The notes below the pieces were generated by a model. That model was not told where the DNA came from and did not search any database. It saw only the letters and a list, made by a program, of their open reading frames with translations. DNA of 64,000 nucleotides, from positions 62,001-126,000 of the forward strand of contig WEDG01004143.1 of the NCBI GenBank assembly GCA_017591395.1, written 5' to 3'. This DNA comes from Schistocephalus solidus (lineage: Eukaryota > Platyhelminthes > Cestoda > Diphyllobothriidea > Diphyllobothriidae). This document shows, in pieces, positions 20,885-32,984 of the stretch. Positions within the stretch are counted from its first letter, which is position 1. Every line of letters starts with the position of its first letter. Made by a program: the position numbers and the translations under genes.

Positions 20885-21440
20885 CTTCCTCTAAGGGTGA
20901 ACTGTTAGTATTAACAGCAGCGCCGGTGACGACAGGGCGCATTGCTGCGGGACTAGGTGTTGGAATTACATACCGGCCCAAAGCTACCATGCACAGCAAG
21001 ATTGAAAATAAAATACGGAGCAAATCCCAAAGAGCAGACTGTTGAATTGCGTTGTATCCCGTGCTGAAACTGTTCTTGTAATCACACAGGTCACATTTAA
21101 CGCAGTTTCGGATAGCGCATACACGAATATAAGTTGCCTGTGCGACGAGGTGACGAATTATCACAAGTGGCTTTCCACACCTTCGAAAACGGGTCAGGAG
21201 TTTAACGTCACAGCAACCAAAAAAGTCGCCGACGCAAGAAGCACGCAAAGTTAGGGAACGATTGAGGCCTGGGCCACAGATGATAACTCGGTTAATCGAT
21301 ATATCGATCTGGCGCTGGTGCACTGAGCCCTGCGCAGTCACCTCCAGACATGCGTCAATGATGTCTGATTGGTTCACACCCCCTATAAATGCCGCCTTGA
21401 TCTCTGACGCTGGACTCTTGCGCGAGTTCGAAAGCTCAGA
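20885..21440 (+). pseudogene. Penelope-like element, GIY-YIG endonuclease remnant (copy B)
   Basis: Plus-strand fragments in shifting frames match the copy at 47269-48057: GRIAAGLGVGITYRPKATM (linker), IPC then NCSCNHTG (GIY-YIG core with Cys), RIHEYKLPVRRGDELSQVA (R-x-x-EH helix) and DNSVNRYIDLA (C-terminal). Stops occur inside the core and the catalytic region is scrambled. The 210-residue minus-strand frame here is an antisense shadow. No reverse transcriptase part is left. Confidence 0.75.
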
Positions 21441-21730
21441 AGCATAAACGCATGGTTCAGTGATCTGACCAACAGCTCAGCTATCTGAGCATCACGTTAA
21501 CTAACCTACCAATTCACGATAACTCTCATGTGGCAGGAGGTCGCTTTGAGACTGCTAGCGACAAGAGTAAATGCATTTTGATCTCTCTTTTTTGCAGTAA
21601 TAAAGGTGTACAAAGGTTTTTGTATCGGCTGCCGATATAAACTGTCAAAACAACTGACAACCAACGAAACCGGATAACAGCACTGTCCCACTCCCCCATG
21701 GAGCGGCAACCACCGCCAGCGCTCTCTCTC

Positions 21731-22427
21731 TCAGCTCTCGTCCATCCTGACAGACTGACGAAAATCAGTCGAATCAGAGGGTGGAAAAGAGGCAGATATT
21801 TTGCTCGGCGACAGTAAAAGAAGTCTCGGAGGGCTGCCGCAGCAGTCGGGCGAGCTGGGCAAAATGGGTGAGAGTTGCGGGCTATCCATGGGTCGCTGTT
21901 GCTGTCTGTAGGGCGATGTCCTGAAACTCTCCTCCAGTGCCGACTGAAATTCCTCCTCGTAGATCTGAGACATGGACTGCAGACGAAAAGCCCGCGCCTC
22001 CGGACTAGTTCGTCCAGCTGCAATCGGACTGATCGGCGTGAATTGCAGGAAGGGCCGGCTCAGCGCTGGTGGCGGCGGCGGCGGCGGTGAGGTCAGTGAC
22101 ATGGAGATATTCTTGATGGGCGTGATGTCGGCCCGGTCGAAGTGGGAGGAGAGGTCAGCGGCTCCTCGCTCGGGTTGCGCGCGTCCAGCGTCTACGCTAG
22201 AGCTCGGAGGCTGTGGAGACAGCGGTGGAGACGATGAATGTGTCTGCCGGCCGTAGGCCGAGGCCTCTGTGGCCCAACTGAAGGGCAGTCCCAGGCTTAA
22301 GGCAGCCTCCTCCTCTTCGGTCAGCGGCTCCTGCGCGGCTGGATAATCTATACGCAGATGACTAGCGGGACGAAAGACGGGTTCTTGAGATAACTGGTAG
22401 GTAGTGCAGTCATCGGAGGAGCTTCCT
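21731..22427 (-). CDS. Pro/Ser-rich host exon (probable terminal coding exon), function unknown
   Basis: A 232-residue coding segment ends at a TGA (21731-21733). It begins after a strong splice acceptor on the minus strand, a pyrimidine-rich run ending TTTTCCCACAG at 22428. The first base (22427) is the third base of a codon, so the upstream exon must end with two spare bases. The protein is hydrophilic: an acidic EPLTEEEEAALSLGLPFSW block, a poly-proline run, YEEEFQSALEESFR, and about ten Ser/Thr-Pro sites in the last 150 residues, as in proline-directed kinase substrates. There is no known fold, signal peptide or membrane segment. It is clearly more protein-like than its surroundings. It might be a distal exon of bora on the same strand, but this is unproven. 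Confidence 0.65.
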
Positions 22428-24479
22428 CTGTGGGAAAACAGGAGGAGACGAACGGCAAAACGTGAAAATTTCCAAAACACAATTACTGACTTGATAAAAT
22501 ATACGTGCATATACTATAAGATAATATCAGAGTTCGCCGAAGCTCCGATCGCAGGATTTCAAATGACCACAATTTAAACTGGTCAAAGAATTGACTAAGG
22601 ACGACGAAAATATTACAGCGTCCCGAAGAATTCCAACCACAGCTGTTCAAAGGTATTTCACGATCCATAGGATTGGTCTACGGACCCCAACGCTACATCT
22701 CAATCGCCACAAAGATCAGTGTGTACCGGACATCCGACCAGTCAGTCCTCAGGTTGAACACGGGACTAGGTAGCCACCGCCGTACGGGAAGTACGAATTC
22801 CCGACTCCGAACTCTAACCTTAACCCTAATCTTCCCCTCTGATAACGGGCCTCGTGTCCTACCAATCCTCCTAGGCGGTTATGCGCCTTAAAGAGAAGCT
22901 TGACCACTGCCGACAGAAAATCATCCTTCAAGAGAAGTATATCGACTTCGTCTCAAATGAGACAGTCATTTGCACTCGCTGCAACATCACGAGGCTGTCT
23001 CTGACCATCCAAAGAATACGCTCGAGGTAGTTCGATCACGTTCTCCACCATCTACCTCGTGAGCTCAGTGTTGATGCCCTCGATCCGGCGCCGATAACAA
23101 CCTGGAGGATTTGAAGAGGACGCAAACTTAAAGCCTGACCCACTCAAAGACAATAGGTTGGATGCTCTAGATTAGCTACCGCAGATTATTAGGCGTGAAG
23201 ATCTGAACTTCGCGACACAACCGAGGCCGGTTAAATCAGACATGGTAACAGCTGCACCATCAAAAATATCATACCCGAGGTCGTCTACTAAAAGATAGTA
23301 AGTAGCAACCATGTACAGTAGCTGTCATGTTCCTTGAAAGGTTTTCGATTATGTAGGTGGGGTTCCAAAAGTGATTATCGTGCAGAATAATCCTAAGACA
23401 TTTCATTCAACTGCGGACGATGGTTTCTGAATTGGTTTCTTTCCGGTTGCCCACAAAACCATTCGGTAAAAAGTGACTACTTAAGAAGGATGCATTTTTT
23501 TCTATTAGTTTCGATGTCATTATAAATTCAAATGTATTTTATTGAAAAACCTAAGCAAAAATATTCTTTCATGCACTCGTTTGGTAGCCAAACACGCCTT
23601 CTTAAAATGGTATGCTCAAATGAAGGGAAGATTTAGGCTCTTAAAAAGTTTTTTTAATCACTCATTATTTTTGAACCCGATCGGCAGTTGCATTTACATT
23701 GAGGCTTTTCAGCCTACAGGCTATATGTTTTCCGTGTAAGGAAAATCATACATCCCTGTGTGTCATAAAGATGACTATAAGATATGAATAGTACTCAATC
23801 ATAATTTTTATCGGGTATTGCCTTTCCAGGCGGCCTAAAGACCTAAATAGGTGCCACGCGGCTTAAATTTTGAGCAGCAACAAGACCGACTACAATCGAG
23901 TCTTTGCACTGAAACAAACAGCCCACCGACATTAATTGAGTCAAATTATTGAAGCAATAAATTGAATCCTCCGTCCAGTTGCCTTCGATACCCCCATTGT
24001 TTGACCAAGACAGTTCTCTAAATCGAGCACCCTGCCGGAAATCTTGGCTTGGCCTAAGCATACCAGTCCAATCCAGTCTCTAACTGCTCGTCAGGGTTTC
24101 TGAGGAGTATCGACAAAAAAGGCTGAGTCGTTCATTATCCATATTCTGTTTAACTGATTGTGAAATTTATATCGATAAACTCGTTATAACAAATACTTTC
24201 AACAACTTCCACTAGCAGACGTAGTTAAGAACGCTCCGAGGGCTTTCGGTAATTTGCAAAAAAAGGCGGAGTAGATAATTTATATACTGCTTGTGTAAAA
24301 CCGCTTGAAGTGTGACTTACACCTAACCAATCGTTTATTCCTTAGTCACTACACAAAAATTCAAAAAGTCATGCCGCAAACCGGGATTAAGCACGCGACC
24401 ACCAGTGCTATGGTCACGCTCGCTAACCAATCAGTCACCCCACCACGGCGGCGGACACTGACAAATTAATATTAACGAT
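22428..24479. other. intron or intergenic, with an AT-rich repeat relic
   Basis: The stretch upstream of the Pro/Ser-rich exon, probably its intron. No coding segment is recognised. Positions 23340-23760 resemble the dispersed AT-rich family of 30960-31880 (GACTACTTAAGAAGGATGCA, TTTCGATGTCATTATAAATTC, an AATATTCTTTC block). Positions 22800-22830 have a short CTAACC/TAACCC-like stretch. Confidence 0.4.
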
Positions 24480-25559
24480 ATTGATGGCAATGCCATATGC
24501 AGTGGCTGTCAGAAGCTGTCCATGAAGCTAAACCAGCTGGAGGACGAGATAAGACAAATAAAAACTGCGTTAAAAGGCAACTCTAATGCAGTAGATGTCA
24601 CATAGATGTCCACTGAAAAAAAAACGATTGATACTCGAACAAAGGGCACCCCAAAAACCTCGGCAGCTGCTACAACTACCGAAAAACAAGTAGCAATAGC
24701 GCAGGACAAAAACAGTTCACCTTACGAAACGCAAATCTGACACCAAGAAGGAAAACATTTAATGGACAAAAGACTTCGAGATATGCCTAAAAAAACTCGA
24801 ACAAGGGGCTTCGATCATTGCCTCGTCCACCACAGGAAATACTGCGATTCACACACCAAGCATAAGCAGTGGTATTGATTCCCCAACAGGAAAGGCCATC
24901 TGCGATTCAAAATCGTCGAAGCCGTGGAATTCGCCGAAAGCAAAAACCGGAACAAAGCCAACATATAGCCAAGCAGCATCCGTTCTATCATCACCAGTGC
25001 GCAGCGTGAAACCTTCCCACCAGATAGTGGACGACAGCGTCGTAGGTACAAAAACGTCATGCATTCATAATACAGGGACTACCTGAATCAACAGCTACAA
25101 CTCCCTTGGACCGATATTCCGAAGACATGAACCACTTTCATGAACTTCTGAATAATATGCTGGAACCCAATACGTCGATTGAACTGGAAAAAGCCTTTCA
25201 AATTGGAAAACGGCCCGAAAGCCAATCTGAATCAACACGTCTTACGCCTCTAAAATTTATATTGACCAGTGGCCAGGCTCATTCTGTCTAGGCGCTTTAA
25301 GTTAAAAACTCAAATCCTAGAGTTTTATTCCACGGGACTTCTCACCTGTGGAACGGAAAAAACGTCATCAACATGTCACCGAACTGAGACAGCGGCTCAG
25401 CGAAGGGGAAAAACATTTACTTATTTACAACAACCAATTGATTCATCGTCTATTGTTCTCGCCCTGGAGAGGCCCGTTCCGGATTACCACGCAGTCGACC
25501 CAGTAAAGGGGGGCTCGCGCCCGACCGTAAGCACTTCCCGGGCAAACTGAAAACTAACA

Positions 25560-26270
25560 TTCCTCTACACCAATGCACAGAGTATGTTATCGAAGCTCGA
25601 CGAGCTTAAGATTCATTTCTGTGAAATATCTTCTGATATAATTTCCATAACAGAAACCTGGTTGTCCCAACACGTGGACGACCGGGAGGTAACTTTGCCT
25701 GGCTACCAACTGTTCAGAAAAGACAGGAAAGGGCGTCAAGGAGGAGGCGTACTCACATATGTGAAAAGCGAACTTACAGTTTTAGACAAAACGGATAAAC
25801 TGGCGTCTACTTCCGAGGCGATATGGCTTTGCATACAAGTGCCAGGTTCATCAAGTCTAGATGTCCTGACAGTTTACCGTCCACCGAAAAGAGGCCCGTA
25901 GCCGATACTTTCCTTCTAGAGGAGCTTGAAAAGATTGCTAAACGGTGGGATATCCTGATCATGGGTGACTTTAATGCACCTCACATCGACTGGAGTTCAG
26001 CCTGCGCACATAGCTTTGCTCTAGCCTTTGACGGTTGCCTTCTGAGCATGACGTTAAAGCAACTTCTAACACAGCAGGTCACTTTTCCAACAAGGGTGCG
26101 CGAAGGACAACAGACCAATTGTCTGGACCTCGTTCTCACAAAGTCGCAGGACAGCATCGCCGAAGTGTCATGTCTACCGCTGCTAAGTAAAAGTGGCAAC
26201 GTTGTACTGCGATGGAAGAACTCGCTATTTTCTATACCAGAAAGACCCACAACAGTCAGAAGAAATATAT
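25560..26270 (+). pseudogene. CR1-like LINE, endonuclease
   Basis: Two overlapping frames (25584-25901 and 25823-26272) carry the endonuclease motifs in order: YTNAQSMLSKLDELK, SITETWLS (catalytic E), QGGGVLTYVKS, LTVYRPP, LIMGDFNAPHIDW (catalytic D-x-N) and NCLDLVLTKS. A frameshift separates the two frames near 25900. The terminal SDH motif is not clearly readable. In intact elements this domain nicks the genomic target. Confidence 0.88.
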
Positions 26271-26589
26271 GACAAGGGGATTTGGGTGGAATGAGGGCCG
26301 AACTCATACGCACTCAGTGGGAACCTTTATTCTTTGGAAACATGACCGAAGACTGAGGAACGTTCCGGGACATACTGCATAGGCTCATCGAAAATCACTG
26401 TCCGATTTTGAGAAAGAGGTGAACCAACAGACCGCTATGGCTTACGCAGGCCTTAAAAATCGAAGTTAACAAAAAGCGGAGATTGTGGAAAAAATCGCCT
26501 ACGGACGGAACTCCTGTATCTCTAAATGCGTACAAAATGCAGAGAAATCGGGCCAAGGGCCTTATTTTTAGAACAAGATAGGATTTCGA

Positions 26590-27790
26590 AGTGGACCTGC
26601 TGAACCGGGCCACCGTGAACCCGAAACCGTTTTACGGTTACCTCAGGAAGAATACACGGAACAGGGATCCGATACCCCTGCTGAGCACCGTCGAGGGCAT
26701 AGACGTTAGTGAAGACGGTGCGAAGGCTGCACATCTTTCGGAACATTTCCGGTCAGTTTTCACAAAGGAAACGAGATACGACTACCCTGCCGATGTCTTC
26801 GAAGTGGATAAAATAGTCGAGACTGTTCAATTCACGGAGACTATTGTCCTCAATGAACTTCTGGGGTTAAAGTAATCTAAGTTACTAGGTCCCGGTGAAG
26901 TACCTGCCAAGATCTTGAAAGAGCTCGCGAGAGAGTTGGCAAAACCATTCTCTACACTTTTCCACTCATCCTTCGAGACCAGTCGATTGGAAATCCGCAT
27001 GGATTACGCCGCTCTTTAAGGATGGATAACGGGTCTTCGTAAACAATTATCGACCAGTCAGCCTTACTTCAATTTGCTGCAAAAATCATGGAAAAAATAA
27101 TTAAGCAACAACTAATGCAGTTCCTAGAACATAATCATCTGTTTTCCCAGGTCCAGCACGGTTTCCCTAGAGGTAGGTCCTGCGTCACGAATTTGCTCTA
27201 CTGTTAAGAACGTTTGACTGAGGCGGTCGATAGAGGAAATACGGTGCACGCAGACTATATCGACTTCAAAAAAGTCTTTCAATAGCGTGACGCACCACTG
27301 CCTTCTGTATAAACTCAACCGCATAGGAGTAAGAGCTAGACTTCTGACACGGATAGAAAATTTTCAAATTTGGCCGCTCAAAAACTGTCCATATCAGCGA
27401 CCAACAGTCGACCAAGGTTGAGGTTGAGAATGGTTTTCCCCAAAGCTCCGTTTTCGGCCCTATTTTGTTCATTGTCTACATCAACGATTGTGCAAACGAA
27501 CTGGACTGCGATATTGCTATGTTTACCGATGATCTCAAACTTTGGCGCGTCATTCAAACTGCGGCTGGCAAAGAGAACCTGCAGGAAAATTTAAATGGAC
27601 TCCAGGAGTGGTCAAATGACTGGCTCTTGCCATTCAATGAGAGTAAGTGCAACATCATGCGAGTCGGGAAAAGCAATCCTTCGAATTGTACGGTTTACCG
27701 ACTAAACGACATTTCATTGAAAGAAGTAGATGACCTAAAGGACCTGGGAGCCTGGATCACGCCCTCGCTTAAACCCTCCCTACAGTAAGC
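26590..27790 (+). pseudogene. CR1-like LINE, reverse transcriptase
   Basis: Reads LLNRATVNPKPFYGYLRK and the PAKILKELA block (fingers), then a broken motif A near 27260 (DYIDFKKVFQ, with the second catalytic Asp lost). Motif B follows near 27450 (QSSVFGPILFIVYINDC). Motif C follows near 27525 as FTDDLKLW, then a thumb (GLQEWSNDWLLPFNESKC, LKDLGAWITPSLKPS). At least three frame changes occur. It is not functional. Confidence 0.85.
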
Positions 27791-28400
27791 AAAGGGTAGT
27801 GAAGTCAGCGATGTCGATATTGTACAGCGTTAAACGAGCTTTTTCAGCCTTCAATACCGACTGCTTCACAAAAGTCTTCGGAATCTTTAAGCGGCTGCAG
27901 TTGGAGTCCACTATCCAAGCTTGGAGACTCTGGGCGGCGAAGGACATCAACATCCTCAAAAAGGTCTAAAGGTGAACAACCAAACTTGTCCTTGGACATG
28001 GCTTACAGCCTTATGAAACACAGCTGTCGAATCTCAATCTCTTTCTCTGGCGCTATACACAGTTTCGGGGAGACCTGATACGAACAGTCAGCATACTACG
28101 CGTTCAGGACTGTTGTCTTGTCCCAGGTGATTTCTTCCAGTTAGCAACAACAACGAACCTGAGAGGTCATCCTCTCAAATTATGTGTGACTAGGTTAGAC
28201 ACCCGGAAGTACTTCTCAAAAGAATAGCCTAAACTTGAAAGAATCTTCCTCTGGATGTTGTTATGTCAGAATCCCTGGAGGCTTTTAAGCGAAAGTTAGA
28301 TCGATATAATGGTGCGAGCAACAAAACGAACTGAAAGCTTTAAGGACGACGTCAGAAAAATAAGGTATTTAGAATACTACTAGCTATATGTGAGTAACAT

Positions 28401-28646
28401 TTCTTTATGTTTATTATTTTCATTCGAGGGCTCGTACTCCCATAATTCCCATGCGGAGGTCCCCGAGGTCTTCCCTGCTTAACTATCGGCACACCTTGGT
28501 AACACCATGAGTGTTCGCATCAGCCGAACCTGGTGGTCATAGTCCATGCAGTCTATGAACGTTCTCCCTTTGTTTGAACCGCAACGGACAGAGGATGATC
28601 TGGGCGGATATTTCTGCCTTTGAAATCACTTGGCGGACTCCGCAAC
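28401..28646. other. spacer
   Basis: LINE 3' flank; nothing recognised. Confidence 0.35.
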
Positions 28647-29100
28647 CGACAGTTCGACCGTCGATTTCGACGAGGTCCACCGTATGCTCCACACCAGGTG
28701 GTGCAGGGACGGTGACTTGCGCGTGAATTAGTTTCAAGTGATAGTAGCCTTGCGCTGCAGCTACCGCACTCTCTCCTCCTCCCCCACCTGAGCCCGGTGT
28801 CAAGACACAGTCAAGAAGACCGGAGATGGGAGAGGGCGCAGGTGGCTGGCACGGCCGGAACCGCCCCTGGGTGTGCCACCACACCCACATGTTTGGCATT
28901 TGTTATGGGAGCGCAACCATAATAACGCCTGCCATGCCCTGATGTGGCCCCCGTGTTGGTCCAACGCATCTACCACGTGGCCCGCTAAGGGGGCCACCAG
29001 CAAGGTAGTGTCTGGCTGCATCTTCTGCACTTCGGTGATGATCCAGGTGACCTCCGCGATGCACCCCGTTGGACCCCCTCCCAAGGGCGAGAGTTCTTTT
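28647..29100 (-). mobile_element. SINE-like element sharing the LINE-Z 3' tail (best copy)
   Basis: On the minus strand a roughly 215-nt head (about 29100-28885: CTTGGGAGGGGGTCC, GGTAGATGCGTTGGACCAAC, TTGCGCTCCCATAAC) is fused to the roughly 230-nt LINE-Z 3' terminus (28880-28647) including GTCTTCTTGACTGTGTCTTG and the GTGGAGCATACGGTGGACC end. The tail is nearly identical to 7697-7935. There is no poly(A) tail. The frames across it are non-coding. Confidence 0.75.
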
Positions 29101-29395
29101 CACCAAATATAAAAGGGAGTTTTTTCCCTGTCTACTCTTTTTCAACTATGTTCCACCCAGTTGGCTCATATCAATTGGCCTCGTCAACATCCCGATATAC
29201 TACTTTTTAATAGCACAACTCGCATGTACAAATAGGGAATTCAAAGGTAACTCACCTACATCGCCTTCAAATATACAAATACTGCACTCAGTGGCTTGCA
29301 TGCGGATGAAAATTGCGCCTTTGTCAGGCGCAGGAATTTTATCTGCATTGGCCTTCATGACTTTCCCGCATAGTTCCGTTTTTCCTCATCCCACA

Positions 29396-29793
29396 CTCGA
29401 GGGCGCAAGTGGCTGGCGCGGCCGGAGCCGCCCCTGGGTGTACCACCACACCTGGCTCGGATCCCACGGAGTGGGAGTGCCATAAAGGCCACATTAAGAA
29501 GGAGCCATTGCAGCCTGACTCTCAGTCCGCACTGGGCTGACCACGCGATCCGAGTTATCCCGCTAGTTGGCAACCTTCCAAGCCGCAGCTTTTAGCGTAC
29601 CGTGATGGTTTCAAGCGCGTTAGGCTGTTTACAGTGAGGAAAATGCGCTGAGCTATCGACCTCACTCTCTCCCCCACCCTCACAATCAGGCCACCGTAAG
29701 AGCCCGTCAGTTTTCCGGTGCGTGAGTGGGCGCATTGAATGACAGGGCTGGTGAACCCGTCTTCATGCGCCACAGCACATGCCAGAATTCCCA
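29396..29793 (-). mobile_element. LINE-Z 3' UTR fragment
   Basis: Matches the internal part of the LINE-Z 3' UTR: the GCGCCAGCCACTTGCGCCC region, GTGCCATAAAGGCCACATT (in plus reading), TTGGCAACCTTCCAAGCC and GTCTTCATGCGCCACAGCAC. It lacks the last roughly 150 nt of the normal 3' terminus and stops at about 29793. It is a fragment separated from the SINE at 28647-29100 by about 300 bp of unrelated sequence. Confidence 0.75.
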
Positions 29794-32150
29794 AAACAAG
29801 CTACCATACTACCGTCTATTTGACGCATAAATAGGCATTGGGGCCGACTATGAAGAGACTTATTGGTGTGCAAAAATGTTGCCGCATCGAATGTGCCTGC
29901 GTGATAGCTCAAAAAACCACACGGCAGTTCGATATTCCAACAGAATTTCGACAATAACGCAGCCTGCCGTACATCCCCATCAAGTCACGAAGTCGACTGC
30001 ATTTCGGAAAAAAATGTTTTGGACATGTTGGCACACATTGACTACGATTTCGATATCACCCTATCAGCACCGAGTTGGGCAGACGTACAGAATGTGGGGC
30101 TCGAAAAAAACGAGTTGGGTGAAAAATCTCCAAAAATTACTGCTCACGTGGCATTAATTATTATCATCGATTTTCAATGGTCTCATAAATTCAGATATAT
30201 TTTAAAGAAAACAGGAAAAAAATACTCATTCTTGTATTCAAAAAGCAGCCAATCAGGTTTCCTCGTATTATATACTCGAAGGAAGGGCAGCTTTAGGTTT
30301 TTAAAAAACATTTTGCAATTTCTGAATTATTTTCATTCAGGGTTTCAAAATTTTGAGCTGTCCGTTTTTCGTGTAGGGAAAACCCAACCTCTGGATATGC
30401 TGTTAGAAAAAAGCATATACTACTCATAAAAATTTGCCCTAAATTCGGACAATACTGTATGCTTCACAGGACAGGTACGATGATTCTGCCTTGTTTAATC
30501 TCCGAAGAACTTGGAGTAAATCCTTCGGAAAAAAACCTCTAGAGGCTCGAAATTTGATATGAATATTTGAGCCGAAATCCCTCAGCCACTGCGAAATAAC
30601 CGCGTAATATTCACAAGCTGTCAAGTGACATTAAGTAGTATACACTATGTAATAATTTCCCATTCTTACAGCACAGGTACCAGCTAAAATGCAGGCTGAA
30701 ACTGGATTTAATAGATCAGAAAAAACACGGGGAACGCCGAGTGACCCAAGGACGAACCAAACCCCTTTTATCTGTGTCATGCAGGGGCACAAGACTGGTG
30801 AAACGCATGTGTCCGGGCTGTAAGCATGGTAAATAATTACGTGGATAGGATGGTTATTGAATCGATATTTCAGTCCTTAAAAATCATGATTCGCAAAGTT
30901 TGCAAACCAGACAGTACCTTTTTTTCAAGAATGACATTTGAAGAAGACGCAACATGATACCAAATGAGTATAAGATTTTGTGCACGTTTCTATAAAATAT
31001 ATTTGAATTTATAAGGGCATCGAAAACCAATGGGAAAATGCATACTACAGTAAATTTCCTAACTGAAATTTGGAAATGGGTATTTTATTCGAAAATATAA
31101 CTTCAATGTGGTTGTCATATTTAATACCGAGCAACCCAAACCAAGGATATTTCATTCACTTTAGTAGCTTCCTTTCAGTTGCCTGTGGAAACTACACTTT
31201 GTAAAAATGGCTACTTGAGTACTATGCATTTTTCCCAATAATTTTCGATGTCCTTATTAATTCCAATATATTGTACATAAAAAGGCATATAAATATTCTT
31301 TCTTGTACTTGGTAGCAAATTACGGCTTCTCCGGGTGTCCTAGCTTTCCCTCTCAAAGAGTTTCTAATTACGAAATTTTCAGACTGTGTAGTGCCCATCC
31401 ATTAAGCAGTACATGCGGCCATATTAAATGCAAAATTTGATGATCAATATGTGAATTCTTCCTCATAGCGTAGAGAAATGGGTGATGTTTTCTTAGGCGG
31501 AATGTATACACCATGTAGTTTTGAAACCCTTAATGCATGTAAACGACAGAGTCAGGGTCAAAATCATTCGGGAACCGAAAGTTTTTTAGGCGAAAGATAC
31601 CCTATCTTCAAATTTAAGATTCGAAGAAGACGTAACTAGCTACCAACAGATATTTCATGCATATTTTCCATAGAATGTTTGAATTTATAAAGGCATCAAA
31701 AATCATTGGGAAAACTGCATAATTCTTAAGTAGTCGTTTTTCACAGTGGTGTTTTTGCAGATGGCCAGAAAGAGGCTCGTTCAAAATTTGGTATCCTGAA
31801 GTAAATCAAACATCTTGGTATTGGGCTGCACGATAATGAATATAACAACTATGCTTCAGTACCCTTTTAGAATAGAAAACATCCTTTTCAAATTACAGTT
31901 AACATTTTATGAGACGGGCAATTTAATGTACGTGAGTAGGCATTTGTCTAGTGCATAGTTTCGTTCGCATGCGCCTGAAAAGAAGCTTATTCGGACGCTA
32001 ACATCCTGAGGCGACCGAAATATTTCAAGGGAGTATACTGCACGACAATTGATATTACAACCCTATTTGTGTGAACTTTTCTAATTGAAAAGGCAGTTCG
32101 AAATTTCGGTGGAGATTTTATGTCCTTAAATCGAATGCATGCATTGAAAC
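29794..32150. other. AT-rich region with dispersed repeat copies in both orientations
   Basis: No gene is recognised. A moderately repeated AT-rich sequence is seen as a partial copy at 30130-30420, in minus orientation near 30990-31060, in plus orientation at 31170-31340 and in minus orientation at 31650-31880. The defining blocks are ACTACTTAAG with ATGCATTTTTCCCAAT, TTTCGATG...TTATAAATTC and AATATTCTTTC, plus the ACTGAAATTTGGAAATGG block. Boundaries are approximate. It may be a decayed DNA transposon or MITE family. Confidence 0.45.
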
Positions 32151-32152
32151 AG

Positions 32153-32471
32153 GAAAGTGGACCTACGCGACATCATTTATGGGGTCCAGGGTCTCGACGA
32201 AAAGACTGCGTCGACGGTACCGCTGTATGGAGTGAGCCTGTTGACAGGCCAAGCAGAGAAAGAGGCTACTGTGGGGATAGGCTTTGCCAATGTGAGAAGC
32301 CGTGCCCTCGGCCAGCAGCAAGCCCCAGCTGCTCGAGCTGGTGGGTCCGGCTTGGTGTGCGCGGTCCTCCACAGCGAGGGCCGGCTCACCGTTCAGCTGC
32401 ATAGCCCTCTCCAGGAGGCTGACGAGGTCAGTTTCGGGGCGAATCGAGATGCCTGTCTGTACCTCGACTGA
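32153..32471 (+). CDS. possible terminal host exon, function unknown
   Basis: A GC-rich island in AT-rich DNA with one open plus-strand frame of about 105 residues (IIYGVQGLDEKTASTVPLYG, GIGFANVRSRALGQQQ, LTVQLHSPLQEADEVSFG). It follows a possible splice acceptor (TTGAAACAG at 32152) and ends at a TGA that runs straight into AATAAA (about 32473-32478). Other frames are also partly open because of the base composition, so coding status is uncertain. No domain is recognised. A decayed LINE endonuclease segment is an alternative I could not confirm. Confidence 0.35.
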
Positions 32472-32984
32472 AATAAAAAGGCTGACTGAGCTGAAAGATC
32501 ACTGTGATGAGCGCACTGGCATGAAGCCAAATTCGCTGCGGAACAGGTTATTCGCTGACAGTTGAAGAGAGTGGCCGTGGACTTCTAGATCCACCTTTGC
32601 TGAGTTTTAGGTCAGTGAGGAACCGTGGGTAAAAGTTGACGTATATGTGGGAAACTACGGCTACGAGGAAAAGCACTCAATTCTAAGTGCTTCAGACAGT
32701 TTCCTATTGAACTACGTTTCAGAAGAGTCTGGAGGAGGATCGGCATATGTTTACGCGACGGAAGTCTACGATTCCAGTCGATCAGACTAACGATTAAGTT
32801 TTATTCACGACGTGATCAAGGCGTGATTAGGCTTAAGCTGTGGTGGTAATTATGGGACGCGTTTGTCACGTTGCGTCTTCGGACTCAATCTAGAGCCCTC
32901 GCATGAATTCGTATAATAACCAGAACGGTTAACACCATTCCACCATAGTTAATATTCCAGATTATAACCGATAGGACAATGCTT
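32472..32984. other. spacer with a SINE 5'-extension block
   Basis: Mostly unassigned. Positions 32850-32905 match the 5' extension of the tRNA SINE in minus orientation (ACTCAATCTAGAGCCCTCGC), isolated from any tRNA-like part of the same orientation. Confidence 0.4.

Larger units (their letters stand above)
24480..28400 (+). mobile_element. CR1-like LINE, degenerate
   Basis: A plus-strand non-LTR element recognised from ordered protein pieces. It has an N-terminal region with a predicted coiled coil (24490-24600) and the GLPESTATT/LRQRLSEGEKHLLIYNN-type ORF1-like region (24990-25470). An endonuclease (25560-26270) and a reverse transcriptase (26590-27790) follow, then a C-terminus whose last residues near 28260-28336 read SESLEAFKRKLDRYNG. 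Multiple frameshifts and stops are spread over its length. It is unrelated to LINE-Z at the sequence level and lacks the zinc-finger array. Confidence 0.85.

Noticed and set aside
20745..21377. 210-residue minus-strand frame
   Set aside because: Antisense of a plus-strand Penelope relic; the same kind of shadow occurs opposite the minus-strand copy at 47296-47478.
21526..22023. 165-residue minus-strand frame overlapping the Pro/Ser-rich exon
   Set aside because: Alternative frame of the same DNA without splice support; Arg/Cys-rich composition looks like a shifted proline-rich frame.
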